In this document: one piece after another, positions 8,338 to 18,140 of the stretch
How positions within the stretch are numbered: the stretch's first letter is position 1
Layout of the letters: every line of letters starts with the position of its first letter
From: Methylomonas sp. 11b
Lineage (GTDB): Bacteria; Pseudomonadota; Gammaproteobacteria; Methylococcales; Methylomonadaceae
NCBI RefSeq assembly: GCF_000515215.1
Contig: NZ_KI911557.1
Location: 2,971,741 to 3,035,740, forward strand
Direction: 5' to 3'
Length of the DNA: 64,000 nt
Translations under genes and position numbers: made by a program
Notes under the pieces: model-generated
What the model was told of the DNA's origin: nothing
The model's input: only the letters and a program-made list of their open reading frames with translations
The model's database searches: none

Positions 8338-11300
8338 CTGCAATGCTCCGGATGGCGGCCGAATAGTTGATAGAGTATCGGCAACAGGATTAGGGTTAAT
8401 AATGTCGAAGACAATAGACCGCCGGTGACCACAATAGCCAATGGCCGTTGAATTTCCGAACCGGGACCGGAGGCAAACAGTAATGGAATCAAGCCGAAGG
8501 CAGCGATGCTGGCCGTCATCAGAACCGGCCGCAACCGCCGCCCGGAACCGATAATCACCACCCGCGACAGTTCCATACCGGTCGCGCACAGCTGATTAAA
8601 ATAACTGACCATCACCACCCCGTTTAATACCGCGATACCGAGCAGGGCGATGAAGCCTACCGAAGCCGGCACCGACAGATATTCGCCTGACATCCACAAG
8701 GCAAACACCCCTCCTATCATGGCCAGTGGGATATTGGACAACACCAGCACCGCCTGCCGCACCGAGCCGAAGGTGGAAAACAGCAACAGAAATATCAAAC
8801 CTAACGATAATGGAATCACCAGAGACAGACGCGCGGAAGCGCGTTGTTGATTTTCAAACTGCCCGCCGAACGCCACATGGAAACCGCCCGGCAATTTGAC
8901 GCGCTCGGCCACCGCCTTGCGCGCCTCGTCGACAAAACCGACCAAGTCGCGGCCCTCAACATTACAGCGGATCACCACGAAGCGCTGGCCTTTTTCCCGA
9001 TCTATAGACACCACCCCTTCTACCGCTTGAATTTTCGCGACTGCGGTAATCGGCACATGGTCGCCATTCGGCAAACTGATTTGTAAATTATCGAAGTTGG
9101 CGGTGTTACTGTCGCCGCGCAGAAGCAGAGGTGTGCGCTTCACCCCCTCTTGGACAATACCCAGTTGTACACCTTCAATCTGCGCGCGCAACATATCTTC
9201 TATGCTATTACTATCCAAACCGAAACGGCCGGCAGCTTCTCGATCAATACTCAACTGCAGAAACTGCATGCCTTCATTTTTACGGGTAAACACGTCACTG
9301 GCACCGGGTATGGTCTTCAGCACGGCTTCGATTTGCTCCGCTTTATGATTCAAAGTATCCAGATCGGCGCCGAATAATTTGATCGCCACGTCACCGCGGG
9401 TCCCAGTCAACATTTCCGAAACCCGCATTTCGATGGGCTGAGTGAAACCGAAAGCAATGCCCGGCGTATGGTCCATAATCTTCCGGATTTCCTCGATCAG
9501 CTCTTCCTTGGTTTCCATGCGCCATTCCGCTTCGGGCTTCAGAATCAGAAAAGTGTCGGTATCGTTCAAACTCATCGGGTCCAAACCCAACTCGTCGGTA
9601 CCGACTCTGGACACCACAGTCTGTACTTCCGGGATATGCTCGAGGATGTTTTTCTGCACGCGGCCATCCAAGGCCACCGAATCCAGCAAGGTAATGGACG
9701 GCAATTTCTCCAACTGCACGATGATGTCGCCCTCGTCCATCGTCGGCATGAAGGTACTGCCGATTTGGGTGAATACCAATACGCTCGCCGCCAACATGGC
9801 GCCGGCGCCGATAAAAACTTTTGTGCTGTTAGCCAGACACCAGACCAGAACTGGCTGATACCACTGCAACAGTTTGCGCGGCAACCAGGGTTCTTCATGG
9901 GATACCTGTTTCAGCAACAGCGACGCCAGCACCGGAATAACGGTTAATGACAATATCAAGGAACCGCTTAAGGCAAATACGATAGTCATTGCCACCGGCC
10001 CGAACAGCTTGCCTTCCAGCCCCTGCAAGGTCAACAGCGGTAAGAATACGATGATGATGATCAAGATGCCCGATGTCACCGGCACCGCTACTTCGCGGGT
10101 AGCCCGATAAATCAGATGCAGGCGCGGCAACCTTTCGGCCTTTTGATGATCGGCCAGCTGAGTAATCACGTTCTCCACAACTACCACAGCACCATCCACC
10201 AACATCCCGATAGCGATAGCCAAACCGCCCAGGCTCATCAGGTTAGCCGACATACCGAACGCGTGCATCAGGATGAAGGTCACCAGCGCCGCCAATGGCA
10301 AGGCCAATGCGACAGTCAGGGCCGCGCGTAAATCGCCTAAAAACAGAATCAGCAGCACCACTACCAAAACGATGGCTTCCAACAACGCCTTGGAAACGGT
10401 GTTTACTGCCTTGCCAACCAATACACCACGGTTATAGAACACATTCAGATGCACGCCTTCAGGCAAACTTGGTTGTAATTCCGCCAACTTGCTTTCCAGT
10501 TGCTCGATAGTCTGCCGAGCATTGGCGCCGCGTAAACTGAGCACGACCGCTGTCACGGCTTCGCCGTTACCGTCCTTGCTGACCGCGCCATAACGAGTCA
10601 ATGCGCCGATTCTTACCTCGGCAATATCGTCCACTCGCGTCGGCAAGCCCTCGTGTTGCGCCACCACAATGGCCTTCACATCCTGCTCGTTCTTGATACG
10701 GCCTTCGGCGCGCACTATCAGCGCTTCCTCGCCTTCGCTCAGCCGACCGGCACCGTCGTTGCGATTATTGTTTTGCAAAGCCGCTCTTAATTGCTGGGTA
10801 TCGATATTTCGAGACGCCATGCGAATATTGTCGGGCACCACTTCAAAGCTGCGCACCAGCCCGCCCAGCGCATTCACATCCGCCACGCCGCTTACGGTAC
10901 GCAGAGCAGGGCGGATGGTCCAATCCAGTAACTCTCGCCGCTGCATCAGAGTTAAATCGCCGCCTTCTATGGCGAACATAAACATCTCTCCTAGTGGCGT
11001 GGTCATCGGCGCGATGCCGCCTTGTACGCCCTCCGGCAAATTGCCCCACAAGGCGTTCAACCGTTCCGCGACTTGTTGCCTGGCCCAATAAATATCAGTG
11101 CCTTCTTCAAAGTCCAGCGTAATATCGGTAATGGCATATTTAGCCAACGAGCGCAGCATGGTTTGATGCGGAATGCCCAGCAACTCAACTTCAATCGGCG
11201 CGGTAATCCGAGCTTCCACTTCTTCCGGCGTCATGCCATTGGCTTTGACGATGATCTTGACCTGCGTAGGCGACACCTCGGGAAAGGCATCGATGGGAAT

Positions 11301-11396
11301 ATGCTTGACCGCATAATAACCGCCGCCCACCAGCAACAGTACGCCGAGTAAAATCAACAGCCGCTGGGTCAACGCAAAGCGAATTAACCCAGCCAT
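8334..11396 (-). CDS. Heavy-metal efflux RND pump, CzcA/CusA family
   Basis: A 1020-residue inner-membrane proton/metal antiporter of the HME-RND family, pumping cations from periplasm or cytosol through a CBA complex. TM1 is LLILLGVLLLVGGGYYAVKHIPIDAFPEVSP, followed by two large periplasmic loops and a 12-TM layout; VDGAVVVVENV marks TM4. CzcA carries DFGxxVDGAV, but here the first Asp position is Ala (AIGMLVDGAV), closer to CusA, while the DG and E are kept. The metal therefore cannot be assigned by motif. The start at 11396 overlaps the adaptor stop (TAATG), which favours it over an in-frame start nine codons upstream. Confidence 0.92.
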   Translation of the reverse strand: MAGLIRFALTQRLLILLGVLLLVGGGYYAVKHIPIDAFPEVSPTQVKIIVKANGMTPEEVEARITAPIEVELLGIPHQTMLRSLAKYAITDITLDFEEGTDIYWARQQVAERLNALWGNLPEGVQGGIAPMTTPLGEMFMFAIEGGDLTLMQRRELLDWTIRPALRTVSGVADVNALGGLVRSFEVVPDNIRMASRNIDTQQLRAALQNNNRNDGAGRLSEGEEALIVRAEGRIKNEQDVKAIVVAQHEGLPTRVDDIAEVRIGALTRYGAVSKDGNGEAVTAVVLSLRGANARQTIEQLESKLAELQPSLPEGVHLNVFYNRGVLVGKAVNTVSKALLEAIVLVVVLLILFLGDLRAALTVALALPLAALVTFILMHAFGMSANLMSLGGLAIAIGMLVDGAVVVVENVITQLADHQKAERLPRLHLIYRATREVAVPVTSGILIIIIVFLPLLTLQGLEGKLFGPVAMTIVFALSGSLILSLTVIPVLASLLLKQVSHEEPWLPRKLLQWYQPVLVWCLANSTKVFIGAGAMLAASVLVFTQIGSTFMPTMDEGDIIVQLEKLPSITLLDSVALDGRVQKNILEHIPEVQTVVSRVGTDELGLDPMSLNDTDTFLILKPEAEWRMETKEELIEEIRKIMDHTPGIAFGFTQPIEMRVSEMLTGTRGDVAIKLFGADLDTLNHKAEQIEAVLKTIPGASDVFTRKNEGMQFLQLSIDREAAGRFGLDSNSIEDMLRAQIEGVQLGIVQEGVKRTPLLLRGDSNTANFDNLQISLPNGDHVPITAVAKIQAVEGVVSIDREKGQRFVVIRCNVEGRDLVGFVDEARKAVAERVKLPGGFHVAFGGQFENQQRASARLSLVIPLSLGLIFLLLFSTFGSVRQAVLVLSNIPLAMIGGVFALWMSGEYLSVPASVGFIALLGIAVLNGVVMVSYFNQLCATGMELSRVVIIGSGRRLRPVLMTASIAAFGLIPLLFASGPGSEIQRPLAIVVTGGLLSSTLLTLILLPILYQLFGRHPEHCR

Positions 11397-12487
11397 TATT
11401 CGCCGCCTCCCAAACCTAACCAATTGGCTTTCAAGGCCACCGCGCCTTTTATGGCGATTTGCTCGTTGCCGGACAAAGGTCCGCTGATCAAGGAATTGGC
11501 GTCCTGCTTACCGGTAACCGTCACTTCGGTCACGGCAAATCCGTCTTGATTGCGCACAAATACATAAGCGCGCCCTTCGTTCTGCGCAATGGCGGTATTA
11601 GGTACAAGGAAGCCGGTCTCTAAGCTGTTTTGCATGATCTGCGCATTGACGTTCTGTCCCACGCGTAAACCCTCGGCTTTGCCGTCAATCACCGCCCTGG
11701 CCAATACCGTTTGGTTATCGCGATCGACACTTTGACCCAGCAAGCTAATTTTGGCAGTGATCTCGCTGCCTTTCAGACACACCGAATCGCCGAGCCGAAT
11801 CCCGCTCAAGCGCTCCTGCGGAATATTGATTTCCAGCCACAGCTCAGACAAATCGGCAATCCGATACAGCGGCGCCTGCATATCCAAGCGGGCACCCAAA
11901 TTGGTCAGACGCTCCAACACCACCCCGTCGATGGGCGCCCGAATAGTCAAACGATTGTCCAGCTTGTGGTTTTGACCCAAACTTTTAATCTCGGCGGCCG
12001 ACATGCCGGCCAACAGTAACAACTGCCGGGCCTCATCGGCCTTGGCCGATTTGCTGCTGTACAGCATTTGGGTTTCCTGCCAGCGCCGCTGCGCAATCAC
12101 ACCTTCCTGCAATAATTTTTGATCGCGGCTGCGCTCTTGGCCGGATAAATTCAGTTCGCTAGCAGCGGTTAAAAATGCTTGTTGTAACCCGACAAGTTCC
12201 GGGCTGTTCAACTGTGCCAACAGTTGGCCTTTGTGTACCTTGTCGCCAATATTGACCGGCAATTGGGTAACCAAACCGGGCTGGCTGCTACTGATCAACA
12301 CCTCCCGATCTGCCGGCACCACCACTTTGCCCGGCGCGTAAAACAACGGAATCTGTTGGCTAGCGGTAAGCTGCGCAACTTTTATATCCAAATTGTCGAT
12401 CTGCTGCTGAGTAATTTTGATCTGCGTATCTTGAGCAAACACGCTTAACGCCTGCGTCAATAACAGGCCGAAGATTAACCGCCTCAT
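11396..12487 (-). CDS. RND efflux periplasmic adaptor (CzcB/CusB-type membrane fusion protein)
   Basis: A 363-residue HlyD-family adaptor with a signal peptide (LIFGLLLTQALSVFA). Features in order: barrel-sandwich half (GKVVVPADREVLISSSQPGLV), a helical hairpin of about 70 residues (LQQAFLTAASELNLSGQERSRDQ), the second lipoyl half (IRAPIDGVVLERLTNLGARLD), a beta-barrel and a membrane-proximal domain. It bridges the inner-membrane pump and the outer-membrane channel. There is no His-rich N-terminal extension as in CzcB, nor the Met cluster expected of CusB. Start and stop both overlap neighbours (ATGA with the channel gene, TAATG with the pump), so the three are tightly coupled. Confidence 0.9.
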   Translation of the reverse strand: MRRLIFGLLLTQALSVFAQDTQIKITQQQIDNLDIKVAQLTASQQIPLFYAPGKVVVPADREVLISSSQPGLVTQLPVNIGDKVHKGQLLAQLNSPELVGLQQAFLTAASELNLSGQERSRDQKLLQEGVIAQRRWQETQMLYSSKSAKADEARQLLLLAGMSAAEIKSLGQNHKLDNRLTIRAPIDGVVLERLTNLGARLDMQAPLYRIADLSELWLEINIPQERLSGIRLGDSVCLKGSEITAKISLLGQSVDRDNQTVLARAVIDGKAEGLRVGQNVNAQIMQNSLETGFLVPNTAIAQNEGRAYVFVRNQDGFAVTEVTVTGKQDANSLISGPLSGNEQIAIKGAVALKANWLGLGGGE

Positions 12488-13794
12488 GGCTGTATGCCTA
12501 CCGCTTGATTATAGAAAGCGATGTTGCGCTGTAATTTAACCTCCTGCAATTTGGCATTGCGAATCGCTTCCAGACTGCGAGCCTGGATTTTTAAGAGATC
12601 CAACAGGTTGATTTCGCCGGCCGAGAAGCTGACTTCGGTCATTTTCAGATGGGTTTCGGCGATTTGTTTCAACTCGTTGGCTATTGCCAGCTCCGCCCGC
12701 GTCACTTCCAGAGCATGCTCGGCTTCGTGCAGATTTTTCTCCAACTGCCGGTAAAGATGTTCGCGTTGCGCCTTGGCATTGTTCAGCTCCAGATTCACCT
12801 TCGCGATTTCCGGCGCGTTATAGGCCTCTCCGCCGAATAGCATCACCACGCCGACGCCGACACTCTCGATGTCTTGCCCGCTGCGGCCATCCCGTTGGCT
12901 TTTCGCGCCTACACTGAGCTTGGGTTGATTGATAGGATCGGTGGATTTGGTCCATTCAATTTCTGCTTGTTTGCGGTCAATGATGGCATTGATAGCTTCC
13001 AACATCGGGTGGTTGCTGGTCACGGAGGTAATATCGCTGAGTTTTTCCTGATAATTGCCCGGCACCCGCGACAAAGTAGTCAAGCTGGCATAGGCTTTAC
13101 GGCTATGCATTACCTCCGCCTCAGCTTGGGTTACCAACGCCCGGTTTTGCAGATATTCACCCTTGGCCAGCAACAAATCCGCGCGCGGCAAATCGCCCAG
13201 TTCCACCCGGCGTTCGACTTTCTTCATCAATTGCTCGGAAATCGACAAAGCATTTTGCGCCTGTTGCAAACCGATATTGGCGATTTCCATATTCCACAAG
13301 GCATCTCTGATCAAGCGTGTGACTTCCAGCTTAACCGCCGCCGATTGCTTTTGCGCGGAAACGCCGGCCCGCTCCGCCACGGCCTGGCCGGCATCGCGCT
13401 GCCCCCATTTCCAGGTAGTGATTTCGACTTGGGCCGAGGCCTCACGTGAACCCAGGTCGTCGGCAATTCGGTCATCCATGTAATTTAAACCAACAGCCGT
13501 GGAGCCGGCCACCCAAGCATCGCTGCGTTCGGCCAAGGCGTTGGCTTCCTGGGTCAAGGCTTCGCCAACCAATCGATCCGGGTATTTCTCCAAGGTTATT
13601 TCGACTAATTGCGACAAGCTGAGCGATTGATCGGTTTCGATAGGATCCATGTGCTCGACAATCAAATTTTCCGAAAACATTTCGCCGCGAGTCGCCGCCA
13701 AGCTCTCTCCGACAGGATTTATTTCGGCAAGGCAAGGCGCCGTAACCAGCAGTAAAACAGGTAAACCGCATTTCAGATAACGGTATCCATTCAT
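12484..13794 (-). CDS. Outer-membrane channel of the metal RND system (TolC/CzcC family)
   Basis: A 436-residue outer-membrane efflux protein. A signal peptide (YLKCGLPVLLLVTAPCLA) is followed by two OEP repeats with long coiled-coil helices (EAEVMHSRKAYASL; LEVTRAELAIANELKQIAETH) and the ELAIANELK/GEINLLDLLKIQ region typical of CzcC-like trimers. The ATG at 13794 is chosen because GGAGTG lies about nine bases upstream; an upstream start at 13836 would put non-signal sequence before the leader. It overlaps the adaptor gene by 4 bp. Confidence 0.9.
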   Translation of the reverse strand: MNGYRYLKCGLPVLLLVTAPCLAEINPVGESLAATRGEMFSENLIVEHMDPIETDQSLSLSQLVEITLEKYPDRLVGEALTQEANALAERSDAWVAGSTAVGLNYMDDRIADDLGSREASAQVEITTWKWGQRDAGQAVAERAGVSAQKQSAAVKLEVTRLIRDALWNMEIANIGLQQAQNALSISEQLMKKVERRVELGDLPRADLLLAKGEYLQNRALVTQAEAEVMHSRKAYASLTTLSRVPGNYQEKLSDITSVTSNHPMLEAINAIIDRKQAEIEWTKSTDPINQPKLSVGAKSQRDGRSGQDIESVGVGVVMLFGGEAYNAPEIAKVNLELNNAKAQREHLYRQLEKNLHEAEHALEVTRAELAIANELKQIAETHLKMTEVSFSAGEINLLDLLKIQARSLEAIRNAKLQEVKLQRNIAFYNQAVGIQP

Positions 13795-13921
13795 GGAGCA
13801 CTCCAAAGCAATAATTGAATAGGGCTGAGCAGCCAAAGGCCTAATGGGCTTTTGACCATTTTTAGAACGAGGGGCTGTTACGTGTTAAATAAGCGTACTT
13901 CAACAACGAAGCCAACCCCTT

Positions 13922-14317
13922 TCAGAGCGGCGGCGCGCGGGATGGATTGTGACTAAGTACGGGGTCTGGCGCGAACAGCGGTATAAGCGGAGAAAAATTA
14001 ACGACTTGGATTTGCCGCGTAACCGCCAAATCGGCAACCACGCTGACCAGCAGGTAGAAAACCGGCTCCAGCCTGTCCAGCCATTGCTGCTGTTTGATCG
14101 CGGAGCCCAGATTGACAATACTATTTTGAATTTGCAGGTCGTGCTCGACAGCCATCAAGGCGGGGTCGCCATCATGGTCGATATGTAGCGACTCGAATTC
14201 GTGCAAATGCAGGCCGCCCTGCATGGCATCTCTACCGACATGGGCATGCACCAGCGGCGCTGCCACTTGCAAAAGCAGCAAAAACATAACTAGAAATTGA
14301 CGCAAATATGCAACCAT
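13922..14317 (-). CDS. His-rich predicted periplasmic protein leading the metal-efflux operon
   Basis: A 131-residue protein with a clear signal peptide (QFLVMFLLLLQVAAPLVHA) and then a His/Asp/Glu cluster, HAHVGRDAMQGGLHLHEFESLHIDHDGD, suited to binding transition metals. A second hydrophobic stretch (LEPVFYLLVSVVADLAV) lies in the middle and the tail is Pro-rich. It is on the same strand as, and about 130 bp upstream of, the outer-membrane factor, and is the first gene of the presumed operon. It could be a metal chaperone or a CzcI/CopL-like accessory protein. I do not recognise a named family with certainty. Confidence 0.65.
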   Translation of the reverse strand: MVAYLRQFLVMFLLLLQVAAPLVHAHVGRDAMQGGLHLHEFESLHIDHDGDPALMAVEHDLQIQNSIVNLGSAIKQQQWLDRLEPVFYLLVSVVADLAVTRQIQVVNFSPLIPLFAPDPVLSHNPSRAPPL

Positions 14318-14457
14318 TTATGTTTTCAGAATGTCTGTTGGATGTCGTTAATCAGTAGACGGCGGTTGTATAGGACCATACGAAAGGCTATTCTACTTGA
14401 ATTACGCGATTTTACCCCGAATATCGGCATACATTTATTCACTTTAGGCAAACACCT

Positions 14458-15429
14458 ATGAACAGAAAGATCGGTACCTTGGCAACATTATTCATTGCGC
14501 TGGCCTTACTGCTAGGCAGTGTCCAGGAAGCGCAGGCGAAACGCATGGGCGGCGGAAAGTCTTTCGGCAGCAAACCGAGCTATAGCACACCGTTTCAACG
14601 CTCCACCTCTCCCAGTGGAGCCAGCAGCCAGCCTACCCGTTCGGCTAGCCAGCAACAAGCCGCCGCACAAAATCAAACAGCCAGACAAAATTGGGCCGGT
14701 CGCGGCGGCCTGATGGGTATGCTGGGTGGCTTGGCTTTAGGCGGACTATTGGGCTCATTGTTCTTCGGTGGCGCATTCGAAAACATCAATCTGATGGACA
14801 TGCTGCTGTTTGCCGGCGTCGCCTATCTGCTGTATCGCTTGTTTGCGGCCAGATCACGTCAGCAACCCGCCGCACCGACCGGTTACGGACCAGCTCACTC
14901 ACAACCAGCGGAATCGCAAAATTATTATCGCGAAACTCAACAACCGGCAGCTGGCGGCTCCGGCTTCGATACCGATGTGCTGTTCAAAAAAGGCAGAACG
15001 GCGGGATCAAATAGCAGCGACTATCAACAGCCCGCTGGCTTCGACGCGAACAACCTGCCGGCTGGATTCGATCAGCGCGCCTTTTTGAGCGGCGCAGAAA
15101 GTGCGTACCGCTACCTGCAAGCAGCTTGGGATAGTCGCGACTTGGCGGAAATCCGCGGCTTAACCACGGACAAGGTATTTGTGGAAATTCAAGAGCAATT
15201 GCAAGCATCCAGCGCCAGCAACAAAACTGAGGTTCTGAAACTCAACGCTGAATTAATTGATGTCCGCGAAGCCGGCTCGGAGTTGGAAGCGGTAGTGTTA
15301 TTCGACGCATTGATCAGCGAAGATGGCGCGAAAGCCGAACCGATCAAAGAAGTATGGCATTTCGTCAAACCCATAAACAGCAATCAAACCCGCTGGTTCC
15401 TGGACGGCATTCAGCAATTTGCAGAATAA
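14458..15429 (+). CDS. Tim44-like domain membrane protein
   Basis: A 323-residue protein. A signal-like N-terminus (ATLFIALALLLGSVQEAQA) is followed by the motif KRMGGGKSFGSKPSYS, a Gln/Ser-rich low-complexity stretch, a glycine-rich hydrophobic hairpin (LMGMLGGLALGGLLGSLFFG), a TM span (LMDMLLFAGVAYLLYRLFAARS), another disordered region and a C-terminal Tim44-like domain from about residue 200 (FLSGAESAYRYLQAAWDSRDLAEIRGL). This layout is widespread in proteobacteria. Its role is not established; a link to membrane protein or lipid handling is inference. It is followed 6 bp later by a methyltransferase, so the two are likely cotranscribed. Confidence 0.85.
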   Translation: MNRKIGTLATLFIALALLLGSVQEAQAKRMGGGKSFGSKPSYSTPFQRSTSPSGASSQPTRSASQQQAAAQNQTARQNWAGRGGLMGMLGGLALGGLLGSLFFGGAFENINLMDMLLFAGVAYLLYRLFAARSRQQPAAPTGYGPAHSQPAESQNYYRETQQPAAGGSGFDTDVLFKKGRTAGSNSSDYQQPAGFDANNLPAGFDQRAFLSGAESAYRYLQAAWDSRDLAEIRGLTTDKVFVEIQEQLQASSASNKTEVLKLNAELIDVREAGSELEAVVLFDALISEDGAKAEPIKEVWHFVKPINSNQTRWFLDGIQQFAE

Positions 15430-15435
15430 TCCGGC

Positions 15436-16053
15436 ATGACGGCGGACAGCACTAAAGTCAGACAGCGTTACGATAGGCTTGCGCCCTATTTCGATGGTCT
15501 GGAAGGCTTTCTGGAAGGCTTGCTGTTTCGCCGTTTACGTAAAAAGCTCTGGTCGCAGGCTAGCGGCGCCCATATATTGGAAGTCGGGGTCGGAACGGGG
15601 AAGAACTTCCCGTTTTACCCTGATGATGGCCGGATCACAGCTATCGACTTCAGCCCGAAAATGCTGGAAATGGCCCGCCGCAAACAACAGCGTAAACAGA
15701 TTGTTGTCGATCTGACTTTGATGGATGTGCAGGCTCTGGATTATGCCGATAACAGCTTCGACACGGTCATTGCCAGTTTTGTGTTTTGTTCGGTACCGAA
15801 ACCCAGAAAAGGCCTGAAAGAGCTCTATCGCGTTTGCAAACCTGGCGGTCAAGTGCTGTTGTTGGAACACGTATTAAGCTCCAACAAAGCTTTGGCGATG
15901 ATGATGAATTTGTTCAACCCGCTGATTTTGAATACTTTGGGCGCCAATATTAACCGGCAGACGTTAAAAAGCGTGCAAGCTTGCCCGTTCCAAAAAATAT
16001 TCGTCGATCCCGCCAGCAGCGACATGATCAAACTGATCCGCGCCATCAAATAA
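15436..16053 (+). CDS. Class I SAM-dependent methyltransferase (UbiE/PmtA-like)
   Basis: A 205-residue methyltransferase. Motif I is ILEVGVGTGKNFPFYP (residues about 48-63), motif II is ITAIDFSPKMLEMAR, and post-motif VFCSVPKPRKGLKELYRVCKPGGQVLLLEHV is of the UbiE/Coq5 type. The N-terminal RYDRLAPYFDGLEGF resembles phosphatidylethanolamine N-methyltransferases and ubiquinone-type enzymes. The substrate is probably a lipid or quinone, but this is inference. It starts 6 bp after the Tim44-like gene. Confidence 0.85.
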   Translation: MTADSTKVRQRYDRLAPYFDGLEGFLEGLLFRRLRKKLWSQASGAHILEVGVGTGKNFPFYPDDGRITAIDFSPKMLEMARRKQQRKQIVVDLTLMDVQALDYADNSFDTVIASFVFCSVPKPRKGLKELYRVCKPGGQVLLLEHVLSSNKALAMMMNLFNPLILNTLGANINRQTLKSVQACPFQKIFVDPASSDMIKLIRAIK

Positions 16054-16139
16054 ATCTTCTTCGCAAGGCCGCTCATTCGGGCGGTTTTTACTATTTAATC
16101 GCCGCCGTCTACAATGCACGCGTGCTTAATCGGGCGTAA

Positions 16140-18140
16140 ATGACGGAAATTATGGCAAACAAGTTAAAATTGGCGAGCAAAAATAAGCGTTTGGCGCTTT
16201 TCTGTATTACCCTGCGGACTGCCGCGCCTGCCGGGGCGGACGATACCCTATCCCATTTAAAAACCTTATCTCTCCAAGAGCTGAGTGCGTCCACCGTTTC
16301 CATCGCCTCGAAAAACCAACAACCTATCAGCGAAACCCCGTCGGCGGTATTCGTCATCAGCCACGAAGAAATCAGACGCTCCGGGATGCAGTCGATTCCG
16401 GAACTGCTGCGCAAGGTGCCAGGCCTGGAAGTCGCTCGGGTGGATGGCAATCAATGGGCGATCAGTAGCCGCGGCTTTAACGGGATAAATGCCAACAAGC
16501 TGTTGGTAATGATGGACGGCCGCACCGTCTACGACCCACTGAACTCCGGCGTTTACTGGAACGAGCAGGATTACCCGTTGGAAGACATAGACCGTATCGA
16601 AGTGATTCGCGGCCCCGGCGCAACGTTGTGGGGCTCCAACGCCGTCAACGGTGTCATCAATATCGTCACTCGTTCCGCGCAGGAATCGCAAGGCGTATTG
16701 CTGTCAGGCGGCACCAGCAAAGAAGAACCCGGATTCGGCACCTTTCGTTATGGCGGTCAACTCAGTCCGGATTTTAATTATCGAGTCTACGGTAAATACA
16801 ATCATCGCGAGGCTTTTCATTTCGGTAACGGCGAAAAAGCCAACGACAGCCTGGACATGGGCCGCGCCGGTTTTCGCAGCGATTGGACCCCGGACCCCCG
16901 CAAAAACCTGATCGTGCAGGGCGACTATTTCAATGGCGACATGCAGCAGTCGCTGAATAGCCTCGACCCGGTTTCGCCCATTAGCCCCGACAGCACCAAA
17001 AAATATGGCGGTAACCTGCTGTTACGTTGGCAACAAACCCTGGAAAACGATAGCCGCCTACAAATCCGCAGTTATTTCGATCATGCCGTCCGCAACCAAA
17101 GCCGACTGGATTATCGGCGCAGCACCTTCGACCTGGATTTACAGCATGATTTCAATTGGCACGCTCATCACGTAACGTGGGGTGCCGGTTATCGCTTCAA
17201 TAGCGATCAACTTCAGCAAAAACAGGTGTTGTTACACTTCGATCCGTCCGAGCGCGATGTGCACTTGTTCAACGTCTTTGCTCAAGACGAGTGGCGATTT
17301 CTGGCAGACGAACTGCGCTTGATATACGGCAGTAAAGTCGAGCATAACGATTTTACCGGCTTTGAAATCCAGCCTTCCGCCCGGCTGTTGTGGGTGCCCA
17401 ATCAACAACACAGCCTGTGGGGCGCGGTATCCAGAGCAGTTCGCGTGCCGGCAAGAGCCGATCACGACGTCAATGTCTTGTTCAACGTAGCCCCCGGAAC
17501 CACAGCCAACATTATGGGCGACGATAATTTCGACTCGGAGAGCGCAGTCACTTACGAATTGGGCTACCGCTTTTTCCCCAACGACATCTTTAACCTGGAT
17601 ACTACGCTGTTTTATAGCGATTACGGCCGGCTCAGCACCACCGAACCGCAAACGCCGCTTATCAACGGCGAAAACATCACTATCCCGTTTCTAATTGCCA
17701 ACAAGGCAAACGGTGAAGCTTATGGTTGGGAAACAGCACTGAATTGGCGGCTTTCCGAACGCTGGCGATTGCAAGGTAGTTACAGCCTGTTTGCGATTGC
17801 CTTGCACCAGCGCGACGGTAGCCTGGATAGCGCCGCGACGGTGGCTGAAGGCAATAGCGCCCGCAACCGTTTCAACCTCAGCTCCTACTTCAATCTGCCG
17901 TATCAACTGGAATTCGATGCGCATTGGTATTACACCGATCACCTGATCAATCAGGTGTCGGCCTATCATCGTCTGGACTTGCGCTTGGGCTGGCAGCCGA
18001 ATCTACATTTTGAATTGGCTGTCGGTGCGCAGAATTTGCTGGACAATCGGCATCTGGAGTTCAGCCCTAATATAGATAACGCGGTGATCAGTAGCGAATT
18101 CGAACGCAATTATTACCTTAAAGCGACGGTACGCTACTAA
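16140..18140 (+). CDS. TonB-dependent outer-membrane receptor
   Basis: A 666-residue receptor. After a short leader comes SLQELSASTVSIASKNQQPISETPSAVFVIS, the plug-domain lead of a TonB-receptor branch often paired with YfiR proteins, then the plug motif (IPELLRKVPGLEVARV, RGFNG), VIRGPGATLWGSNAVNGVINIVT, and a 22-strand barrel ending NYYLKATVRY. The ATG at 16152 is an alternative start and is equally plausible. The leader (residues 15-35) is a weak signal peptide, which is odd for an outer-membrane protein. The next gene begins immediately after the stop codon. The ligand is unknown. Confidence 0.88.
   Translation: MTEIMANKLKLASKNKRLALFCITLRTAAPAGADDTLSHLKTLSLQELSASTVSIASKNQQPISETPSAVFVISHEEIRRSGMQSIPELLRKVPGLEVARVDGNQWAISSRGFNGINANKLLVMMDGRTVYDPLNSGVYWNEQDYPLEDIDRIEVIRGPGATLWGSNAVNGVINIVTRSAQESQGVLLSGGTSKEEPGFGTFRYGGQLSPDFNYRVYGKYNHREAFHFGNGEKANDSLDMGRAGFRSDWTPDPRKNLIVQGDYFNGDMQQSLNSLDPVSPISPDSTKKYGGNLLLRWQQTLENDSRLQIRSYFDHAVRNQSRLDYRRSTFDLDLQHDFNWHAHHVTWGAGYRFNSDQLQQKQVLLHFDPSERDVHLFNVFAQDEWRFLADELRLIYGSKVEHNDFTGFEIQPSARLLWVPNQQHSLWGAVSRAVRVPARADHDVNVLFNVAPGTTANIMGDDNFDSESAVTYELGYRFFPNDIFNLDTTLFYSDYGRLSTTEPQTPLINGENITIPFLIANKANGEAYGWETALNWRLSERWRLQGSYSLFAIALHQRDGSLDSAATVAEGNSARNRFNLSSYFNLPYQLEFDAHWYYTDHLINQVSAYHRLDLRLGWQPNLHFELAVGAQNLLDNRHLEFSPNIDNAVISSEFERNYYLKATVRY

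Noticed and set aside
12874..13449. A 191-codon plus-strand frame antisense to the outer-membrane factor.
   Set aside because: The minus-strand protein has a signal peptide, two efflux repeats and coupled neighbours; this frame has none of these.
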